A stretch of DNA of 64,000 nucleotides from Castor canadensis (GCF_047511655.1 NC_133402.1:62810951-62874950), one strand, 5' to 3'; counted from the stretch's first letter, positions 29,814 to 40,270 are shown. The notes: generated by a model from the sequence alone, not told the origin. Made by a program: numbers and translations.

Positions 29814-32315
29814 GGTGGGAAATTGAGGCATGAGTTAGAGATCTGGCATCTAATCAGAGCACAGTGCAGAGGAAGTGAGTTGTTGGTCATCTCCTGGAAT
29901 CACTAGGGGGAGTGGACAGAGTCCAAGGCCCCAGCAGCACAGACGTTTGGTGGCCACTGCACATGGATTCTCATCTGTTCCAGGCTCTGCACGGGGGACC
30001 AGCCAGACGGGGGCTGCAGATGTGAAGGTCTGGCTCCTCCACGGGGAAGTTCCCCAGCTATGAGAAAGGGACCTGGTTTCTGGTGACATCTTTTCAAATC
30101 TGGCCCATTACTTTCTTATGTTGATAACTCATGAAATTTTTTCTTTCTGAAAAGTCTTTCTGTCTTTGGAATTTCTGAAAAACAATGAATAATTTAGGAA
30201 GATGAGAACCAGTTAATTGATAAGCCATAAATTTAATATTAAGAGTATTTACTTCACGTACTAAATTATTTATTGCACGCAGTTTGGAAATATTTGGTGT
30301 GTGGAACTAATAAGGAGCCCTGGATGTCTTGACCTTTCATTTTTCTAGCTATCAGGCATAATCTCAGAGCTGAATGCAAAATAATTAAACAACTGGGGAA
30401 GAAAAGAATTTCATTTGCTATGTTTTGATTTTCAGAAGAAATAATGTCCTAAAATTCGAACCTCAGAAACAAAACAAGTGTTCTAGTTGAACCAGGAGTG
30501 CCTCGCTGGTCTAAAAACATGAGCTAGAATTTCTTTGGGGCTCAGGTAAGCGGCTATTGTGATAGTAGAAGTACTTCTCGAAATCTATCTATTCTTTTAA
30601 AAGCTAAGCAATTATAGTGTCCTCTCTTGTCCACCCTTCCTTCTTAAAAACTCCATCATCAAACAAATAAGCATCAAAGTCCCCCAAAGAAGCAAGTCCT
30701 TCCAGAAGACCCAAACCTGTCTGTACCTTGTGGAAAGGCTGGTGAGCCACCCTATCCATGGCATCGGTGCAGAAGCAGCTTTCAGTCAAGGAGACACTTG
30801 TCCTGTTGGGGACAGTGGCTTTTTGATGGTGCGATAGTCAGTGGTTACGGGGCAGGCAGGGAACCCCAGTGGAGTGATGGGTGTTCCTTCCCTGGCATTT
30901 GATTCAGAGATTGAGGCTTGGCTCTCATTCACCCCCATGGCTGTGCCTGGTCAGGACTGCACGGTCTCTGTGGCCCCTCCACCCCTGGCCAGAACTTCTG
31001 GCCTGTTCTTTCTGAGTTTCCTTCCTGTGCACCTGAGATCACCTTCCCACACAGCTGTCTAACACAGACTGGAGTGACAAGGCCCCACGCGACCTTGACC
31101 TGCACATGGAGAGCAGCCACTGAGGCAGGGGAGAGAAAGGCACTTTCTGCAACACTGGGCTTCTCTTTCTCTCCCTTTCCCTCTTCCTCACCTCCTTCCC
31201 CACCCTGGCAGCAGCCACCCAGCTCAGGCCCGCCTGGCTCTGCTGGCTGAGCAGCCAGGGGTGGTGGCAGTGGCAGGCTTATGGGGCTTGGAGGTCACCT
31301 TGCCCCTAAGGAGGGGATGACTGTGGAGTGGAACTCCATTCTGCAGCTGAGGCCCCTCCTGATGAGGAAGGGACCCCTTTCTGCTGTCTGCTTTCACCCC
31401 CGTTCGTCCAGGTGGAGGGGCCCTGCAGGACTGGTGGGCAGGCCCCTTCCTGCTCACCCCCACTCACTGACCTCGGGGTCTCTTAGCTACTTTGCCAAGT
31501 CAGAGTATAACGAGGAGCTGACCACTGGAGCCTGAAGCCAGAACTCGCCTCCACCCACTGGCTCTGGACCCTGGCCAGCTCCCAGCCCTTCCAGGGCACA
31601 GGGGGGTCCAAATCCCACACCGCCTGCAGGCTTCATAAGCACGGGCATTGTTCTGTCTATTGCAAGACTTGGTGGCTCTGTCTTCATTCTGCCACACGGA
31701 TGGGACACATCTGCTTTCCCAGCAACAAACTCAGTGGGCTGCACTCTGCTCTCTGGGTCAGTGATCTGTGGTGCCAACAAACCACCTGCACCTTTGGGTC
31801 TGAACACCACAGTGCTGGATGATTTCACACTTTGGGGGGCACCAGGCTGTTGATGCTGCCCACGTGCACTCACCTGGTGGGTCTGCCAGGCCAGTGGTCC
31901 TCTGGGGCCTCCAGTAGGTGGCCTCCAGTAGGGGGCCTCCAGTAGGGGGCCTCCCTCCATGTCATCTTCCATCCTGGGCCTCTTTGTGCTGAGGCGGTCA
32001 CAGGATGTGGTTGGGGGATGGGAGCTGCAAAGCCTTCTAAGCCTCGACTCTGAAGCTGCACAATTTCCCTGCCACTATTTTCCCTTGGCCAAAACCACAG
32101 GCAAGATCAGCCCAGATATGAAGAGTGGGGAACTGGACTCCACCATTTGATAGGAGAGAGTCGAATTCACCTTGCAAAGGAGTAAGGACTGGGGAGGGGC
32201 GGTGTGAATCATGCAGGAGGACTGGGCATGAATTGTAACAATGTAGCTACTGAAGGTTTTTTCCGGCATACTGTATGACTCTTAAAACCCTCTGCACTTA
32301 AAAAAAATGGAGGGA
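29814..32315. other. Intergenic, nothing recognised apart from a 14-bp tandem repeat
   Basis: The segment at 30,100-30,480 is AT-rich and repeat-free. The part at 30,840-31,970 is GC-richer with many overlapping short frames. A 14-bp tandem array lies at 31906-31954. Confidence 0.6.
31906..31954. repeat. 14-bp tandem repeat, 3.5 copies
   Basis: The unit ggcctccagtagg(t/g) repeats at 31906, 31920 and 31934, with a partial fourth copy at 31948. Only one base differs between units. Confidence 0.9.
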
Positions 32316-32522
32316 GGGCTGGACGTGGTGGCACACACCTGTAGTCCCTGCTGTCTTGGAGGTGGAAACAGTCCAAGACTGGCCCCCAGGCAAAAATGGG
32401 AGACCCTACCTGAAAAATAACTAGGGCAAAAAAGGGCAGTTGTGTAGCTCAGGTGGTAGAGCACCTGCTTAGCAAGCGTGAGGCCATGAGTTCAAATTCC
32501 AGTATGGCAAAAACCAAACAAA
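32316..32522 (+). repeat. Dimeric SINE (Alu-like plus ID-like unit)
   Basis: 'gggctggacgtggtggcaca' begins the Alu-like part, 'gaaaaataactagggcaaaa' ends the monomer, and 'gtgtagctcaggtggtagag' to 'gagttcaaattccagtatgg' is the ID-like unit. The tail is A/C-rich. Confidence 0.85.
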
Positions 32523-32579
32523 GCAACCAAAAAACCCTGGGGTGTTTAAAGTGTCATTTTCAGAGGAAGCCTAGCTTAA

Positions 32580-32780
32580 AGGCGAAAGCAAGTTTTAGCT
32601 TCTTCTCTTTGTAGGTGTGTGACTTCAGATAAGTCACTTTCCTGTTTGTGTCTCAGGTATCTTAGCTAAAAGATGGGGACACTGACAACGACAGCTCCTC
32701 CAGGGGTGATGGTAAGTAGCAGGTAAAATGCCTACACGGAGAACACTGGAACTGTGGCTGGTGCAGAGAGTGTGTTATAA
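32580..32780 (+). repeat. MIR
   Basis: 'gtgtgacttcagataagtca', 'cttagctaaaagatggggac' and 'ggctggtgcagagagtgtgt' follow the MIR core and 3' order. It lies directly after a SINE. Confidence 0.65.
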
Positions 32781-32922
32781 ACATGCGGTGTTGTCACGAA
32801 GGTCCCCACCATCCACTTGGGTTTGAGACATTAGAACTGGAACTTTGAAGTCACCCTGGGATGAGGCTCCATTTTGCAATATCTTCAGAGGACACATGGT
32901 TCTTTCCTTCAATTCCAACTAA

Positions 32923-33098
32923 AAGGCAAGCACACACCTGTCATCCCACCTATGGGGGAGGTGGAGGCAGGAGGACCGAGGTCTCAGACGGCCCCAGAAA
33001 AAAGCACAAGACACTGTCTGAAAAATAGCTAAAGCAGAAAGGGCTGAGGCGTGGCTCAAGGTGTATGAGGTCCTGAGTTCTAACCCCAGACAAAACCT
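32923..33098 (+). repeat. Dimeric SINE (Alu-like plus ID-like unit)
   Basis: 'aaggcaagcacacacctgtc', 'ctgaaaaatagctaaagcag' and 'gctgaggcgtggctcaaggt' are all present. The ID-like unit lacks the segment between its boxes, as in the copy at 6207. Confidence 0.8.
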
Positions 33099-33104
33099 TG
33101 TCTT

Positions 33105-33243
33105 TCTCTTCTTTGCCTCTTTTTTTCTTTCTTTTTTTTCTCAGTCTCCCCCTCCCTCCCTCTCTCTTTTTTCCCTCCTTCTCCTTTCCTCTCTCCCTCC
33201 TTCTCTCTGTCTCTGTCTCCATCTCCATCTCCCTCTCCCTCTC
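33105..33243. repeat. Pyrimidine-rich low-complexity tract
   Basis: About 140 bases almost solely of T and C, with CTCCCT and CTCCAT units toward the end (ctccatctccatctccctct). It sits between two SINEs of opposite orientation. Confidence 0.85.
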
Positions 33244-33245
33244 TG

Positions 33246-33450
33246 TTTTTGGTGGCACTGTGTTTAAATTCAGGGCCTTGCACTCGGTAGGCAGGTGCTC
33301 TACCACCTGAACCACACCCAAGCCCTTTTTACTGTAGTTATTTTTCAAATACACTCTCATGCTTTTTTGCCTTTGCTAGTCTTGGACTCTGGTCCTCCTA
33401 CCTCTATGTCCCAGAAGGTGAGATTACAGGCATGAGCCATCATGCCTGAC
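33246..33450 (-). repeat. Dimeric SINE, minus strand
   Basis: A reverse ID-like unit (ggtggcactgtgtttaaatt, gtaggcaggtgctctaccac) is joined to a reverse Alu-like monomer that ends 'catgagccatcatgcctgac'. Confidence 0.8.
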
Positions 33451-33491
33451 CCCAACCTTGCCTTTCTGACATTGGGTTAATGCTGTTTGTG

Positions 33492-33734
33492 CACACACAC
33501 ACACACACACACACGCACACACATGCACGCACACACACACACGCACACACACGCACACACATACACACACACACACGCACACACACACACGCACGCACAC
33601 ACACACACACGCACACACACACACGCACACACACACACGCACACACACACACACGCACACACGCACACACACGCACGCACACACACACACGCACACACAC
33701 ACGCACGCACACACACACACGCACACACACACAC
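33492..33734. repeat. 243-bp (CA)n/(CACG) variant microsatellite
   Basis: CA repeats are interrupted at many places by CG (about 18 CpG) and at two places by TG or TA. The tract keeps strict purine-pyrimidine alternation throughout. Reading frames here encode only His/Thr/Arg or Cys/Val repeats and are not genes. Confidence 0.95.
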
Positions 33735-35360
33735 TGCATCAGTGGCTGCTGGGACTAGCGGATTTTTCAGGCAGATGTTCTAAACCATATGATTCTCCTC
33801 CCCAGCCCAGGGTGCTAGCCGCCTAACCAGCCGTCTGGTGGGAGCAGTGGATGCGCCTCTGCTCTTAGAGCAGGAGCTGGTTCCATGGTTATTTTAAGGG
33901 CCGTGAAGCCACTGACCAGGGAGAGGCCCTCACCCCTAACTTGTTCTCACAGTCTCTCTTATTCTATTCTGGTGGGCAGTCCAATTCCAAGCTGTCTGAC
34001 TATGGCCATGGGTCACCTCTAGACTGGCAGAGCCGTCATGACACTGGTTTGACTTGGGTCAAGTTTATTCCTAGCAACAAGGCACTCCAGGAGAGCCCTG
34101 AGCAGAGGGAGGTGAGGGTCAGCTGTGCTGGTCACATGAGTCCCAAAGCACAGGGAACAGCAGCAGCACTGTTGTCCTTACCGATCCCACAGAGGAGGGG
34201 GCAGCAGGCCACGTGGGGCTCATGACAAGAGGGGGCTGTCTGGGGGGGCATGAGCACTTGACCAGGGAGCACAAGAGAGAACCAGGGACCCATGGCCCCA
34301 GACCTTTATTGGGGTGCAGGCGATACCGAAGGGGAGTTCTAACCGGTGGGTTGGAGCGGCCAGGCACGAGTCTCACAGAGCCACACAGAGATGAGAGGTG
34401 ACCATGGAGCAGCACATGGGGGTGGAGGTCAGTGAGGTCAGCCAAGGAGCTGTCCCATGGGGAGGTGGCCGGTTGTGTGGTTGTGGAAGACAGGCATCTC
34501 TGGATGGACCACACGGAGACTGGGAGCAGGCCTGGAGCTGGAAAAGGTGCCCATGGTGGCTAAGCCCCGCTTTAGGCATGAGAGAGTGACAGCTGAGTTC
34601 AAGACAGGCGTCAAGGTGACATGATGTTATAGGAAGTCCATACAAATGGGAAGACAATGCGTTTTTATTGCTGCTCTTCAAAGATGCAGGTTACAGCAGA
34701 AATAATAAGAGGGAAAGAGATTCCCATGATTTCACCCAAAGAAACAAGGAAGGGACACTGGGGGGCGCATTGATTGCTGAGATCCCAAAGGCCACAGAAG
34801 TTTGGGACTTTCTCCTGGCCTCTCCTTCTCTCCAGTCCGCTAAGCCAACCCCAATATATGTCATAAAAGTCGCCATTCTCTCCTTCACCACTGAGCTCCT
34901 GGAGAGCTCGCCACTCAGAGGGCCAGAAAAAGCATAAAGCATCGCCCAGGCTTCCCTTAGTTTTGGTGGGAAATATTTGGGGTAACAGGAATAGTTTTGG
35001 AGCACATGCTTATAAATGAGTCTAAAAGTGCACAGTATTGAGTATGGTTTTTTGGAGTTTGCACACAAACAACTACTTATTTTTTTCTTGTAAGAGAAAA
35101 ACTTCTGAGACTTCATTTTACTTAGCAGGAAGCTAATTAAAGTGGATTTCACAACCTGTCCAGGCCACAAAGCTGTGCTCTGATTGACTGTATTACAAAG
35201 TCATTGGTGAGGACCACATGGAATAAGTGCGGAAATTCTTAGATATATATATCTATGGTAAAATAACAAATTTCAAATGGATAAAAGAGTTAAAAACAGA
35301 AACTAAAAATCTCTTCCTTCAATTACCAGGACCTAATCCCACAGGCAAGTAGTGTCAACA
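33735..35360. other. Intergenic, nothing recognised
   Basis: Moderate GC. Overlapping reading frames of up to about 159 codons occur on both strands at 34,119-35,170, but none resembles a known protein. Confidence 0.6.
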
Positions 35361-35371
35361 GTTTTTGTCCT

Positions 35372-35459
35372 GCTGGGGATGTAGCTCAGTGGTAGACCTC
35401 TTGGCTCGCTCGTGTGAGGCTTTGGGTTTCAACTCCCAGTACTGGGGAAAAAAAAAAGC
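35372..35459 (+). repeat. ID-like SINE monomer with exact target-site duplication
   Basis: 'gctggggatgtagctcagtg' and 'tgtgaggctttgggtttcaa' lead to 'ctcccagtactggggaaaaa'. The 11-base duplication gtttttgtcct lies at 35361-35371 and 35460-35470 without mismatch. This copy is closer to the classical rodent ID element than to the dimeric units elsewhere in the window. Confidence 0.9.
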
Positions 35460-35580
35460 GTTTTTGTCCTAAATTCTTCTATCACTTACCATTATGAATT
35501 AATGTAAAATGTTTGTACCTCTGTTGATTTATCAACTCTAAATGGAAACTTTTAATTTCCCTCTATTAAGAAAGAAGACT

Positions 35581-35893
35581 GGCCAGGCATGGTGGCTCAC
35601 ATCTGTAATCCCATCTACTCAGGAGGCAAAGATTAGAATTAAGGTTTGAGGCTGGCCTGGGCAAAAAGTTAGTGAGCTCTTGTTTCAACAAAGAAGCTGG
35701 GCATATTGGTACATGTCTGTAATGCCAGCTACTCTGGAGGCATAGGTGAAAGGATTTTGGTCCTAGCCTGGCCCTGGACAAAAATATGACACCTGATCTG
35801 AAAAAAAACTAACACAAAAAAAGGATGGGCATGTGGCTTAAGTGGTGGAGTGCCTGCCTAGCAAGCACGAGCCCTGAGTCCAAACCCCGACTA
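35581..35893 (+). repeat. Trimeric SINE, full order Alu-like, Alu-like, ID-like
   Basis: Monomer 1 starts at about 35581 (ggccaggcatggtggctcac). Monomer 2 starts at about 35696 (gctgggcatattggtacatg). The ID-like unit starts at about 35822 (aggatgggcatgtggcttaa) and ends at 'gagtccaaaccccgact'. This is the clearest sense-orientation example of the trimer. Confidence 0.88.
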
Positions 35894-35945
35894 CATTCTG
35901 CGCGTGTAGTTGTAACTGAAAACCCACCAACAGCGTTTACAGTTA

Positions 35946-36402
35946 TGTTCTTATGTAGGTCACTTTTCGTCACTGTGACAAGATTCCTGAGAAAACAACT
36001 TAAAAGGAGGAAGGATGTGTTTCAGGTCATGGTTTCAGTCCATAGTTCTTGGCCCTGATGCTTCTGGGCCCATGCATGGTGAGGCAGAGCATCATGGTGG
36101 AGTGTGATGGGGAGCAAAGTGGCTGTCCTCATGCTCTCATGGTGGACAGGAGGCAGAGAGAGGGAGAGGGAGGGGACAGGGTCCCAGCACGCCCTTCAAG
36201 GACAGGCACCTCAGTGACAGACTTCTTCCCACGGACCCCACCTCCTAACAGCCCATCAGTGATGAAGTCATCAACGGATCATTGCACTGATGAAGGCAGT
36301 GCCCTCCATGGTCCAGTCCCTCTCAACAGCACCACCAGAGGGGACCAAGCTTCAGCAGGTGAGCCTTTTAGGGGACAGTTCATATTCCAAGCCATAATAG
36401 TC
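35946..36402 (-). mobile_element. MaLR-type solo LTR, minus strand
   Basis: 'cgtcactgtgacaagattcc', 'gagaaaacaacttaaaagga', 'cttctgggcccatgcatggt', 'ggtgagccttttaggggaca' and 'tcatattccaagccataata' follow the order of antisense ERVL-MaLR LTRs that are abundant in rodents. No internal coding region is attached. The exact subfamily is not resolved. Confidence 0.65.
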
Positions 36403-36483
36403 GCTGTAGAGCCAACAACAATTTGGGCTATACAGCAGAAGTTACCATTCTTCTTCTTCTTTTTGTTAAAAGCAACTTTTAGG

Positions 36484-36600
36484 GCTTAGGGTGTGACTCA
36501 GGGGTAGAGCACTTACCCAGCATGCCTGAGGAACTGGGCTCAATTCCCCAGCACCGCAGGCAAAAGAGACACAACACAACACAACACCACCAAACCAAGC
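36484..36600 (+). repeat. ID-like SINE monomer with A/C-rich tail
   Basis: 'ggcttagggtgtgactcagg' and 'ggtagagcacttacccagca' lead to 'ctcaattccccagcaccgca'. An (acaac)n tail runs to about 36585. Confidence 0.8.
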
Positions 36601-37019
36601 CACACAGCGGCATTAACAACCAAATCAAACAGAACCAAACCCCTTTGCTCACTGAAGGAGAATTTCCTAAGCATCCCTGCCTGGTGGATTTTCCCTTATT
36701 CTTTCAGTTCCTTCACTATTAGAAAATCACATTTTTTATTACATAATGTGAAATTTGTTTTATTTTATTTAATTTTGTTTGTTTAGTTCTTTCATCTAAG
36801 GTATGTGGGAGGTAAATCTTTTGCTACTTGTTGACTGGAATTATCTTTATTTTACCCTAATATTTGACTCAACATTTGCCAAGGCATAAAATTCTAGGTA
36901 GAAATAATTTTCATTAGCGTATTAAATCTATTGAGTGATTGTTTTCAACACTGTTGGGTAAGAAAAGCGTGGCCTTTTTTTTTTTTTTCCCATTTTAGGA
37001 ATCTGATTTTTTTTTTCTG
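36601..37019. other. Intergenic AT-rich stretch
   Basis: T runs occur at about 36976-36988 and 37008-37016. Nothing was recognised. Confidence 0.6.
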
Positions 37020-37133
37020 GAAGTTTTTGTTTGTTTTTCAAGATAGGGTCTCACTGTGGAACCTAAGCTGACTTCAAACTTGAGATTCTCCTACCTCAGC
37101 CTCCTGAGTGTTGGAATTACAGGCATCCTCCAT
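37020..37133 (-). repeat. Alu/B1-like SINE monomer, minus strand
   Basis: 'caagatagggtctcactgtg', 'ctcctacctcagcctcctga' and 'gttggaattacaggcatcct' are the reverse of the Alu-like monomer. No ID-like unit is attached. Confidence 0.8.
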
Positions 37134-37488
37134 CTTTCTGGAATTTTGTAGGATTTTCTTTCTATCTTTACAGTCAGGCATGTTAGCAGGGTGTGTCTGG
37201 ATGGCGGTCTTTTTCTTTAATCTCGTTGGAACTTGGTGAACCCTCTCAACCTGAAATCCACATCTATTTTCACATAAAAGTTTAGGGCATCTTCTATTAC
37301 CATTTGATTGTTTTCTCTTCAGGTGTGAGTGGACACTCTTACTGAAGTCACCATTTGATAGATGTCAAGTTTCCTGAGTAATTGGCTCATGTCTACTTTT
37401 CTGCCTCATTTACAAAATTTGTCTTTTACTCTGTATTCTGGGAGGTTTGGGCTCTGCCCTTAAAATCAACAACTTGGTCTTCAATCCA

Positions 37489-37675
37489 CCCTACCACCTC
37501 CTCCCTCTCCTCCCCCTCCTCCTCCTCCCCCTCCTCCTCCCCCTCCTCCTCCTCCCCCTCCTCCTCCATCTTCTCCTGCTCCTCCTCCCCCTCCCCCCTC
37601 CCCCCCTCTTCCCTCTCCTCCTCCTCATCCTCCCCACCCTGCTCCTCCTTCATTTTGGTCACACCCTTCTCCTTT
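37489..37675. repeat. (TCC)n-rich polypyrimidine tract
   Basis: About 185 bases dominated by CCT and CCCCTCC units with few purines. It encodes only poly-Ser/Leu or poly-Glu in silico and is not a gene. It abuts a short (CA)n and a B1-like monomer. Confidence 0.9.
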
Positions 37676-37721
37676 TCCTTGTTCTTCTTTTTGGTCACAC
37701 ACACACATGAGCGTGCGTGCA

Positions 37722-37840
37722 CAGTTTTTCTTTTTGAGACAGGGGCTTGCTGTGTTCCCCAGGCTGACCTCAAACTTGTGATCCTCCTGCCTCAGCCTCC
37801 CGAGTAGCTGAGACTATAGACATGCTGCATCATGCTTGGG
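37722..37840 (-). repeat. Alu/B1-like SINE monomer, minus strand
   Basis: 'tttttgagacaggggcttgc', 'gatcctcctgcctcagcctc' and 'gagtagctgagactatagac' are the reverse of the Alu-like monomer. It is relatively well preserved. Confidence 0.85.
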
Positions 37841-39150
37841 TTGAACATACATTTTAATTGCTAAGGTTTTTTTTTTTCTGATCACTTTCCACAGCACCAG
37901 TAGCTGGCGTGCATTTCCTCTTTGGATGTGTAGGTTGAGTTTTCCTGAAACCAGAGCCTTGCACTTTCATGTAAATTGGTGGGGAATGATGAAAGGCCAC
38001 GCTAGGCAGGTGACCTGGAAAACCCCACTCGCCAGCCTGAGGATGGGTACATTGTGGGAGAAGGGTTCAGGGTTCCCAGCCCTTCTGAGAGCACTGCCTG
38101 GCCTGCCTGTCCTCTCTACCATCCCATGCTTGCTCCAGGGTACCTCCTTATGCCTTGTGGAGCTTGTGGCTTCTCCAGGGTGCTTCAGGATCACCCTACA
38201 CTTTACCACTCTCTCTCTCTCTCTCCTCTCTTTTCCCCCACTCTAGTCATTTCTTAGGGATACCCCCATCCCTAAATTTCTCATCTGCTGTTGGTGGATA
38301 CTTTTTTCCTGGTGGCTGGGGAAGGGTATGAGATAGGCGGGTGTCCTGGGTCCATCCTCAGAAGCCAGGAGGCTGGAAAGGTTTTCTCTTGTGTTGGTCA
38401 CCATTTTGCTATGAAATGCCCCTCATGGAACACCTCCCACAAAGAAGCATGTGTTTTCTAGATTTCTAAAGGAGCTAATATGCCTTGGTGTCTGGATGCC
38501 CAATTAGCAGGAAGAAGATGCGGTCTTTGCACATTCCTTGGGTGATTAACTCTGCTATGGAATCACTCACTTGATGGCCACCCTGAGGGAGCTAATAGCG
38601 TCCTCTTCTGAGGCAGCCCGCTCCTGTCCCTTAAGCACTGTACCTCGCCCAGCCTCACTGGCACCACAGCCAACAGACTCATTATCTTCCAAATTCTCAT
38701 GTCTACTTTCACGCTCTGTTGGTTTCATTAGATACGAAATAAAATCACTACCTATTAAAATTGCATTAAAGCGCTAACTTAAATTGGCAAAAGCTGAGAA
38801 CTTGGAGGGTGAGCTCTGGTTGGACCTCTGGAACATGTGAAATTCTTGTCTCATTACAGATTGAGTGGATGGAACCTGATGTCATGCCTCTCCCTCACTG
38901 AATGTGAAGCCAGCTGCCAATGAGTGACAGGTTCCTCATCAAGGAGCCACTCAACAGTATTTTGATGGGTCACTGATTATTTTCTGATTGCCAGGATCTG
39001 ATGGAGGTGAAAGTAAGGATGGAAAGAGGCAATTTTCACGTGGTCACTGTAATGCCTTCAGAAAGACCACTGAAGGAGACACTCCCACTGTCCTGGCTGC
39101 TTATACACTGGCGGATAGGGTGGTATCTTTCTTGCATCATGTGAAATTAA
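37841..39150. other. Intergenic, nothing recognised
   Basis: A short (CT)n lies at about 38211-38226. Otherwise it is unique-looking sequence without a supported gene. Confidence 0.6.
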
Positions 39151-39164
39151 CAGAGATTTAAAAA

Positions 39165-40256
39165 AAATTTTTTTATTCATTTATTCACATGTGCATACAT
39201 TGTTTGGGCCATTTCCTTGCCCCCCCACTCCCTCCCTTTCCCCCTAACCCCCCTCACTTCCAGGCAGAACCTGTTCTGCCCTTTTCTCCAGTTTTGTTGA
39301 AGAGCAGACATAAGCAATAATAAGAAAGACACAGCATTTTTGCTAGTTGAGATAAGGATAGCTATACAGAGAGATTCCTAGCATTGCTTCCATGCACAAG
39401 TGTGTTACAACCCGAAGTGATTCATTTCTTCCTGACCTCTTCACTACTTCCCAGTCACCTTCCCATATTGACCTCTGTCACTTTAAGGTTTCTGTATTAG
39501 CTCCTCTGCAGTGGGGACATCAAACACTTTCAAGTTTTGGTTTCTTACCTATCCCCACACTCTCTCCCTTTAGCGTGTGACACAAGTCCAACAACATTGC
39601 TATATTTGCCCTAGATCTGAAGTCTGCATATGAGGGAGAACATACGATTTTTGGTCTTCTGAGCCTGGCTAACTTCGCTCAGAATGATGTTCTCCAGTTC
39701 CACTTATTTACTTGCAAATGATAAGATTTTGTTCCTCTTCATGGCTGCATAAAATTCCATTGTGTATACATACCACATTTTCTTAATCCATTCGTCAGTG
39801 CTGGGGCATCTTGGCTGTTTCCATAACTTGGCTATTGTGAATAGTGCCGCAATAAACATGGGTGTGCAGGTGCCTCTGGAGTAAACTGAGTCGCATTCCT
39901 TTAGGTATATCCCTAGGAGTGGGATTGCTGGATCATATGGCAGATCTATGTTTAGATTTTTAAGAAGCCTCCATATTGTTTTCCAGAGTGGTTGCACTAG
40001 GTTGCATCCACGCCAACACCTGTTGTTGGTGGTGTTGCTGATGATGGCTATTCTAACAGGGGTGAGGTGGAATCTTAGTGTGGTTTTGATTTGCATTTCC
40101 TTTATGGCTAGAGATGGTGAGTATTTTTTCATGTGTTTTTTGGCCATTTGAATTTCTTTTTTTGAGAAAGTTCAGTTTAGTTCAGTTGCCCATTTCTTTA
40201 TTGGTTCATTGATTTTGGGAGAGTTTAGTTTTTTAAGTTCTGTATATATTCTTTAC
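39165..40256 (-). mobile_element. 5'-truncated L1 with part of ORF2 and 3' UTR, minus strand
   Basis: The ORF2 C-terminal region reads on the minus strand at 39704-40147 (147 codons). It contains [29 protein letters not shown] and the L1-typical [18 protein letters not shown]. It then meets a stop (TAA) within the conserved C-terminal part; L1-like coding similarity continues past it, so the frame is broken. The 3' UTR has a G-rich run on the L1 sense strand (C-rich on + at 39220-39253). Flanks at 39151-39164 and 40257-40270 both read cagagatttaaaaa, a candidate 14-base target-site duplication. The copy is about 1.1 kb, cannot be mobile, and is the youngest L1 in the window. Confidence 0.9.
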
Positions 40257-40270
40257 CAGAGATTTAAAAA

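Noticed and set aside
33424..33783. Cys/Val and His/Thr repeat proteins
   Set aside because: These are pure translations of the CA/CACG microsatellite.
34119..35170. Overlapping frames of 131-159 codons on the minus strand
   Set aside because: They have no recognisable similarity, overlap in several registers, and show no exon-like splice signals or CpG island.
37382..37807. Poly-Ser, poly-Leu and poly-Glu frames
   Set aside because: These are translations of the CCT-rich low-complexity tract plus a flanking SINE.
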